A DNA stretch of 20,745 nucleotides, taken from positions 1 through 20,745 of the forward strand of contig RXOD01004544.1 in NCBI GenBank assembly GCA_005223375.1, read 5' to 3'. The first letter of the stretch is position 1, and each line of letters begins with the position of its first letter. The position numbers were made by a program, and so were the translations under genes. A model generated the notes under the pieces. That model ran no database searches. It was not told the DNA's origin and was given only the letters and a program-made list of their open reading frames with translations. Shown in pieces: positions 17,273 through 20,745 of this stretch. The DNA comes from Amoebophrya sp. AT5.2 (Eukaryota > Sar > Dinophyceae > Syndiniales > Amoebophryaceae).

Positions 17273-19380
17273 ATGAGTTCCATCTCCTCGTCGGAATTCT
17301 CCCCCAGGCACGTGCTGCTGAAAAACCTGGCGGAGAAACGCGCAGCAAAGGGGGTAGAGGTCGCCTTCCTCGTGAAGGCGTTAAAGGACGCCGAAACGGA
17401 CGTACAGTTTTTTTAGTTATAGTTGGGTCGGCGCTTTCTGCCTTTTTTGCTATTCTTTATCATCTTCCAACATCTTCATCATGTGTGATTTTCTCATCAT
17501 CCATATCACTCATCATCATGCTTTATCATCATACTCTAGCCCGCGCGAGATTTTCCAGGGCCGAAGTCTTTACTTATCATTTTTCCACAGCACCTCCCGC
17601 GGAAACATGGGTGGCAGATGTCTAACAAGCGACTCGGCGCCCGGCGCGCCGACGTCGCGAAGACGTTGGACGATTTAGGTGCTGCGTTTTTGGACTTTTG
17701 AATTTTTGCATTTTTGGACTTATTCACTTATTCATTCATCTACCCGTCCATGACCGTAGTGTTAGTGATGTAGCTTCTTTAGCTCGTGGCATCGTCACAT
17801 TTGCATGTTGTATTCATTCATCTACCCGCTTTCATTCATTCTCACCCACTCACTCACTCATTCCCGCACTCATGCATTCAAATCAATCAATCAATCAATT
17901 CATCAGACGGCCTGAGTGACGAGATGGAGGAGCTGGAGTACTCGATCGCGATGACCCGCGGCGATGGCTCTTGCAGCAGCTCGCCCCTGTCCGTCAGTAA
18001 GTCCGCGGCGGGCAGTCCGATGGACGTCACGCCGCCGCAGGAAAACGCGCCCACTCGCCCCGTTCCGAACGAAGAAAAAATCTCGGTCACCATGACCAAC
18101 GGGGCCAGTGTCGGCGTGTCCCGCCGCAGCCTTGCTGCCGCGGGGAACATGCTGAAGGAGGAGACGAAGAACGACCTCAGTCTTTCCCTGAGCTTATCCC
18201 TCAACACGTCAATGAGCATGAACCTGACGAACGTGAACATGTAACTTTTTCCTCTTCTAATACTTGCTTTTGTTCTCCTTTTTTCTCGCTGTTTTATGGC
18301 TGCGCACACATCTTGCAGCGGAGACTCACCGTAGTGGCCCGCGCGAAAGTTTGGCCCATGCTATGGTCAACTGCAAGTTCTTAAGGTTTCTCTCTCTCAT
18401 ATGTTATGTTGCATCTCATCCTATCATTGCTGTCTGGCTCCTTCTCTTACCTTATTCCTAATCTCTATCTCCCTATCACAGCGGCGCGGCGCCGGCGAAG
18501 TCCGCGTACCCGACCGGATTCGGCGAGGACTGCAAGACCCACCTCAAGTAATAATTTTTCTAAATAAGTAGAACGTCAAGGACTGTAGAGCATCGTTTTG
18601 CCAAGGACTGCGACTGAGGAAGTAACGCCCGTACTTATCTTCCAGGTTCTCCGACAACACCAAGAACACGCACACGGCCACGGGCGCGACACCGGCGTCG
18701 GGAAGCAGCAGCAGCACCACGACCCCGGGAGCCCCATCTGCACCCGTGTCTTTGTCCGTGAGCCGCATCGAGTAAGTTTAGAAGGAGATAATGGCGTCGG
18801 GCGGCAGCAGCAGCACCACGACCCTGGGAGCCGCATCTGCACCCGTGTCCGCAGCGAGAAGGAAATATAAGATATACTTCTTTCGGAAAGTTGTGAATCT
18901 GCTATGTAATAATTGTGCTGTGAGCTCTTGTGCTAACGCTAAGTGAATAGACTGATGCTCAACTTCTACCAGTGAAAGTAAGAGTAGATCGTCAGCAATC
19001 ACAATACTGCGTTACGTTTATGAGCAGATGCAGAAGCTGTATTCTAATTCCGCCATGAACAAATATTTCTCGGAGTATGATCACCGACTACGATGTCCTA
19101 TTCATCTCCATTTAGTAAGTGTGTCCAGTGATCAGTAGCTATGAGGAGCTTGCTTCGTTCTACTGGGTGACTAGAGACTTGAAGCAGATATACCGATCGC
19201 TGGACTCTTGAATTTCGTTTTCCGCAGGCTTCTTATTCTTGATCTTCGCAGTTCGAGTGCAAGTTCTTTGTCTTGCTTTCTTATAAGCATGCCTGTCACA
19301 AACCGAAGCTGCCTCTTCTACCGGAAGTGATGACTGAGCGGAAAACTCTGAGACTCAACGCAGCGAACGATGTTCGTTGA
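17273..19380 (+). CDS. Gene D: multi-exon helical and Ser/Thr-rich protein
   Basis: Exons: 17273-17401, 17591-17678, 17907-18240, 18482-18547, 18646-18771, 18973-19114 and perhaps 19252-19380. The first six sum to 885 bases, an exact multiple of three. Introns begin GTAC, GTGC, GTAA, GTAA and GTAA and end in good CAG acceptors. The protein starts MSSISSSEFSPRHVLLKNLA, then a helical region (EVAFLVKALKDAE, ADVAKTLDDLDGLSDEMEEL). Next comes a Ser/Pro/Asn-rich part (NDLSLSLSLSLNTSMSMNLT), and a C-terminal helical part (ITILRYVYEQMQKLYSNSAM). Total is 302 residues if exon 6 runs to the TAG at 19136, or 337 with exon 7. I recognise no family. Confidence 0.65.
17402..17590 (+). other. Gene D intron 1, carrying a dispersed repeat copy
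   Basis: GAC|GTACAGTTTTTTTAG to ATTTTTCCACAG|CAC, 189 bases, phase 0. An alternative acceptor at 17617 (GGTGGCAG|ATG) gives the same frame and drops nine residues. The intron contains a copy of the dispersed repeat at 17528-17566 (core CCCGCGCGAGATTTTCCAGG) within a CATCAT-rich stretch. Confidence 0.65.
17679..17906 (+). other. Gene D intron 2, rich in ATTC/ACTC simple sequence
   Basis: TTTAG|GTGCTG to ATTCATCAG|AC, 228 bases, in phase (G|AC). It is largely tetranucleotide-like sequence: TTCATTCATCTACCCG twice (about 17731 and 17813), CACTCACTCACTCATTC, and AATCAATCAATCAATCAATT just before the acceptor. Confidence 0.7.
17907..18240 (+). CDS. Gene D exon 3
   Basis: The longest exon of gene D. 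It starts GLSDEMEELEYSIAMTRGDG, continues with a Pro-rich linker (MDVTPPQENAPTRPVPNEEK), and ends with a run of alternating Leu-Ser (LSLSLSLSLN) and Met-Asn-rich sequence. The donor AACAT|GTAACT at 18241 overlaps a TAA stop in the unspliced frame, so an intron-retained transcript would end here. Splicing to 18482 gives NVNIGAAPAKSAYPTGFGED. Confidence 0.7.
18241..18481 (+). other. Gene D intron 3, carrying a long repeat copy
   Basis: GTAACTTTTTCC to CTATCACAG|C, 241 bases, exactly the length needed for the frame change. A CCTAATCTC branch-point candidate lies about 25 bases before the acceptor. A copy of the roughly 100-base repeat fills 18297-18396. Confidence 0.7.
18297..18396 (+). repeat. 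100-bp dispersed repeat, intronic copy
   Basis: Nearly identical to 19644-19742. Shared landmarks are ATGGCTGCG-ACACATCTTG, GGAGACTCACCGTAGTGGCC, CGCGCGA-AGTTTGGCCCATG, CTATGGTCAACTG, and TTCTTAAGGTTTCT. Differences are a handful of substitutions. The middle (CCCGCGCGA) is the core shared with the shorter repeat copies. Confidence 0.95.
18646..18771 (+). CDS. Gene D exon 5, partly duplicated in the next intron
   Basis: ATCTTCCAG|G to ATCGA|GTAAGT. It reads KFSDNTKNTHTATGATPASG, then a Ser/Thr/Pro-rich run ending SLSVSRI. The 57 bases at 18694-18750 recur at 18793-18849 with four differences, 99 bases further on and in the same reading phase, but beyond the in-frame TAA that overlaps the donor. 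Confidence 0.7.
18793..18849 (+). repeat. Partial copy of gene D exon 5 inside intron 5
   Basis: A 57-base near-copy of 18694-18750, starting GGCGTCGGGCGGCAGCAGCA and ending ATCTGCACCCGTGTC. It lies within the intron 18772-18972. It keeps the original frame but lacks an obvious upstream acceptor; GTTTAG and AAGGAG nearby are weak candidates. Confidence 0.9.
18973..19114 (+). CDS. Gene D exon 6 and possible end
   Basis: TTCTACCAG|T joins in phase to the previous GA and reads DESKSRSSAITILRYVYEQM, then KLYSNSAMNKYFSEYDHRL. At 19115 a GTAAGT donor follows TTA in phase 0. Without splicing the frame ends at TAG 19136 after seven more codons. With splicing to 19252 (CTTCGCAG|TTC) it adds a 42-residue basic segment (EVMTERKTLRLNAANDVR) ending at TGA 19378. 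An open frame of that length could be chance. Confidence 0.5.
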
Positions 19381-19480
19381 TGTTCTGTCCCATTGATTCT
19401 GTAAGCTGTAGGTGTAGGTGGTTCGGGACCGTTGATGGCTGCGTGTTCATGTCGAACGTCGCTCAAAGCTGCGCATAGCT

Positions 19481-19512
19481 CCTGGAAAATCTCGCGCGGG
19501 AGCGAGTTCTAC
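19481..19512 (-). repeat. Dispersed repeat copy, inverted
   Basis: On the minus strand it reads GTAGAACTCGCTCCCGCGCG followed by AGATTTTCCAGG. It matches the copy at 15683 except in the CTAT/CGCT segment. It is the only copy seen in the minus orientation. Confidence 0.9.
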
Positions 19513-19643
19513 AGAAACTCCGCACGCAGCTGTGAAAAGCACGTCTTGTTCTAGCGATGCACGACACTCCACTGTTGAGCGAGGGAGCGCGCTTGAGTGA
19601 ACACATACAGACCGAATGTAGGCGCGGGTACTGGCACAATCAA

Positions 19644-19742
19644 TCTATGGCTGCGTACACATCTTGCCGCGGAGACTCACCGTAGTGGCCCGCGCGAGAG
19701 TTTGGCCCATGCTATGGTCAACTGTAACTTCTTAAGGTTTCT
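19644..19742 (+). repeat. 100-bp dispersed repeat, intergenic copy
   Basis: The partner of 18297-18396; the two share long exact stretches such as AGACTCACCGTAGTGGCCCG and CATGCTATGGTCAACTG. The ending GTCAACTGTAACTT is closer to the diverged copy in the gene B intron (13659-13725) than to its gene D partner. Confidence 0.95.
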
Positions 19743-19796
19743 AATGTGATTCTCAATCAGACACGGCGACAAGACGAGAGCCTTAGTTGAGAGGGG

Positions 19797-19876
19797 TCAC
19801 GCTTTCACGTTCATTAAGATGAGCAGGAGACGGGGAATAGCCTGCAAAAGAGGTTAGCGAACGTGAAAAAGTGTGA
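19797..19876. repeat. Imperfect inverted repeat
   Basis: TCACGCTTTCACGTTC (19797-19812) faces GAACGTGAAAAAGTGTGA (19859-19876), complementary with two extra bases and minor mismatch. The spacer is 46 bases. There is no T-run typical of a terminator and no gene end nearby. Confidence 0.6.
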
Positions 19877-20135
19877 TTTCGGAGAGAAATCGCGGGGATT
19901 TTTGAGCGAAAATCTCCATATTTCCAGATGAAGCAAAAATCCACGACCTTACCGGGGGAACGTCTCAGAAGTGGTCCGAAATGGACTCAAGACAGTGCCT
20001 CAAATTCTCCATTTTTCCAGCAAATTTCCAGGCATTGGCAATCGCTACAAGAGGAGGTCAAAAAGTGAGTCTTTCGCCCATAGGTATCCATCGACTCAGC
20101 ATTGAAACAGATGACTGTAACCCTAACCGTAGACG

Positions 20136-20167
20136 CATCATACGCTCCCGCACGAGATTTACCAGGA
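20136..20167 (+). repeat. Dispersed repeat copy, plus strand
   Basis: CATCATACGCTCCCGCACGA followed by GATTTACCAGG. It differs from the consensus at a few positions, including A for G in CCCGCACG. Two more copies follow at 20688-20710 and 20722-20745; the last is cut by the window end. Confidence 0.85.
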
Positions 20168-20256
20168 TAATACTACGAACTTTAGGTCGTACGCAGCAAG
20201 AAGACGGAGATGGTGTGGGAATATGGCTTGGAGCGGAAGCGTTGTCGCTCGGTTGG

Positions 20257-20454
20257 ACGTGAGTGCTACTTCACATCGTCGAGGATGAGGACCGGCCGAC
20301 GAGAGTCTGCTGCTACGAGAGTGTCTTGCCTCGCCAATTGTGCGGCTTCTGTTGCCGGACGGAGTTCGGGACCCCGAATCCGAGTCGCATCGCCGTAGAT
20401 TCGACGACACGCCGGAGCGACGCGGGAGGATGCTTTCGCGAAAATGGAACCTAA
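20257..20454 (+). CDS. Weak Cys-rich ORF
   Basis: One frame reads IVEDEDRPTRVCCYESVLPR, then LCGFCCRTEFGTPNPSRIAV, ending at TAA 20452. The closely spaced Cys residues (CCY, C-x-x-CC) could bind metal, but there is no ATG. An overlapping frame (20210-20398) is also open and reads VWEYGLERKRCRSVGRECY. A GTGAGT at 20259 could be a donor that ends an exon of that second frame. I cannot decide between these, or exclude chance. Confidence 0.25.
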
Positions 20455-20687
20455 AAGAGAAACGCAGAGAATTACCAAGGGCCTTTTCTCTTTGCTATAG
20501 TTAAGTGCTACCTCTACAAAAGAAGAACTTACTTTCAAAGGACGGGCCTGGGGATGGTTTGTTTAGGTGCAACTTCGCTGCCGTGCCACCGCTACGGTTT
20601 AGAGGCTTCTCTGCTTCTTTTGCAGCTAGTGCTGGGCTGAAAACTAGTACTAGTACTTCCGTGAGGTAGAGGTCGAAGCAAGCTTTT

Positions 20688-20745
20688 ATACGCTTCCGCG
20701 CGAGATTTGCGTACATCGAAAGTCATCATACTATCCCGCACGAGA
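20688..20745 (+). repeat. Two dispersed repeat copies at the window end
   Basis: The first copy, TTTATACGCTTCCGCGCGAG, ATTTGCG, is at 20688-20710. The second, AGTCATCATACTATCCCGCA, CGAGA, is at 20722-20745 and truncated by the window edge. Spacing is about 34 bases, so this may be a tandem arrangement like 15683-15802. The remaining bases from 20455 hold no supported gene. Confidence 0.85.

Larger units (their letters stand above)
19381..20135. other. Gene-free stretch with repeat copies
   Basis: It contains an inverted copy of the short dispersed repeat (19481-19512), the second copy of the 100-base repeat (19644-19742) and an imperfect inverted repeat (19797-19876). No frame with a convincing codon pattern is seen on either strand. 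Confidence 0.6.

Noticed and set aside
20119..20128. ACCCTAACC as a telomere-like repeat
   Set aside because: A single occurrence without tandem copies.
1..20745. CRISPR array, insertion sequence, tRNA or rRNA genes, bacterial-type operons
   Set aside because: None of the short repeats has regular spacers, no transposase-like frame was seen, and I found no tRNA or rRNA signature by eye. A tRNA scan was not possible here.

Overview
The window is eukaryotic nuclear DNA, most likely from a protist. Reading frames are broken by GT-AG introns whose lengths repeatedly restore phase, and donors are mostly GTA-type. There is no operon layout, no bacterial ribosome-binding pattern, and no recognisable virus, insertion sequence, CRISPR array, rRNA or tRNA. 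Compact genes plus introns that carry copies of dispersed repeats would suit an alveolate such as a Syndiniales dinoflagellate (Amoebophrya-like). That assignment is a guess from gene style; no protein in the window identifies the organism.

Layout. Bases 1-1927 hold a short tandem repeat and no gene I can support. Gene A (about 1928-5755, +) appears to encode an ankyrin-like and Cys/His-rich protein with a long Ser/Gly-rich tail. Its first intron contains a decayed second copy of the start of its second exon. Bases 5756-6286 are intergenic. Gene B (6287-14649, +) is a very large gene. With seven exons joined in phase it encodes about 2456 residues, with a 15-residue tandem repeat, an acidic/coiled-coil central part and a Lys/Ala-rich basic tail. 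I recognise no family for it. Gene C (about 14720-15553, +) is a pentatricopeptide-repeat (PPR) gene or gene fragment. It starts only 70 bases after gene B, has no start codon, and changes frame in its tail.

Bases 15554-16110 hold tandem copies of a dispersed repeat. A small Pro/Glu-rich ORF (16154-16384, +) follows. Gene E (about 16597-17143, -) is the 3' part of an unrecognised gene. Gene D (17273 to about 19114 or 19380, +) has at least six well-phased exons encoding a helical, then Ser/Thr-rich, protein of about 300-340 residues. Its introns carry repeat copies. From 19381 to the end there are more repeat copies and one weak Cys-rich ORF.

The unusual content is structural rather than a recognisable pathway. 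There is a dispersed GC-rich repeat family with about ten copies in introns and spacers. Two long hairpins lie in or next to gene B coding sequence. Several partial exon or splice-site duplications are present, and a cluster of frame changes in genes A and C can be explained either by very short introns or by single-base homopolymer differences. All exon joins were inferred by eye and none has transcript support here.
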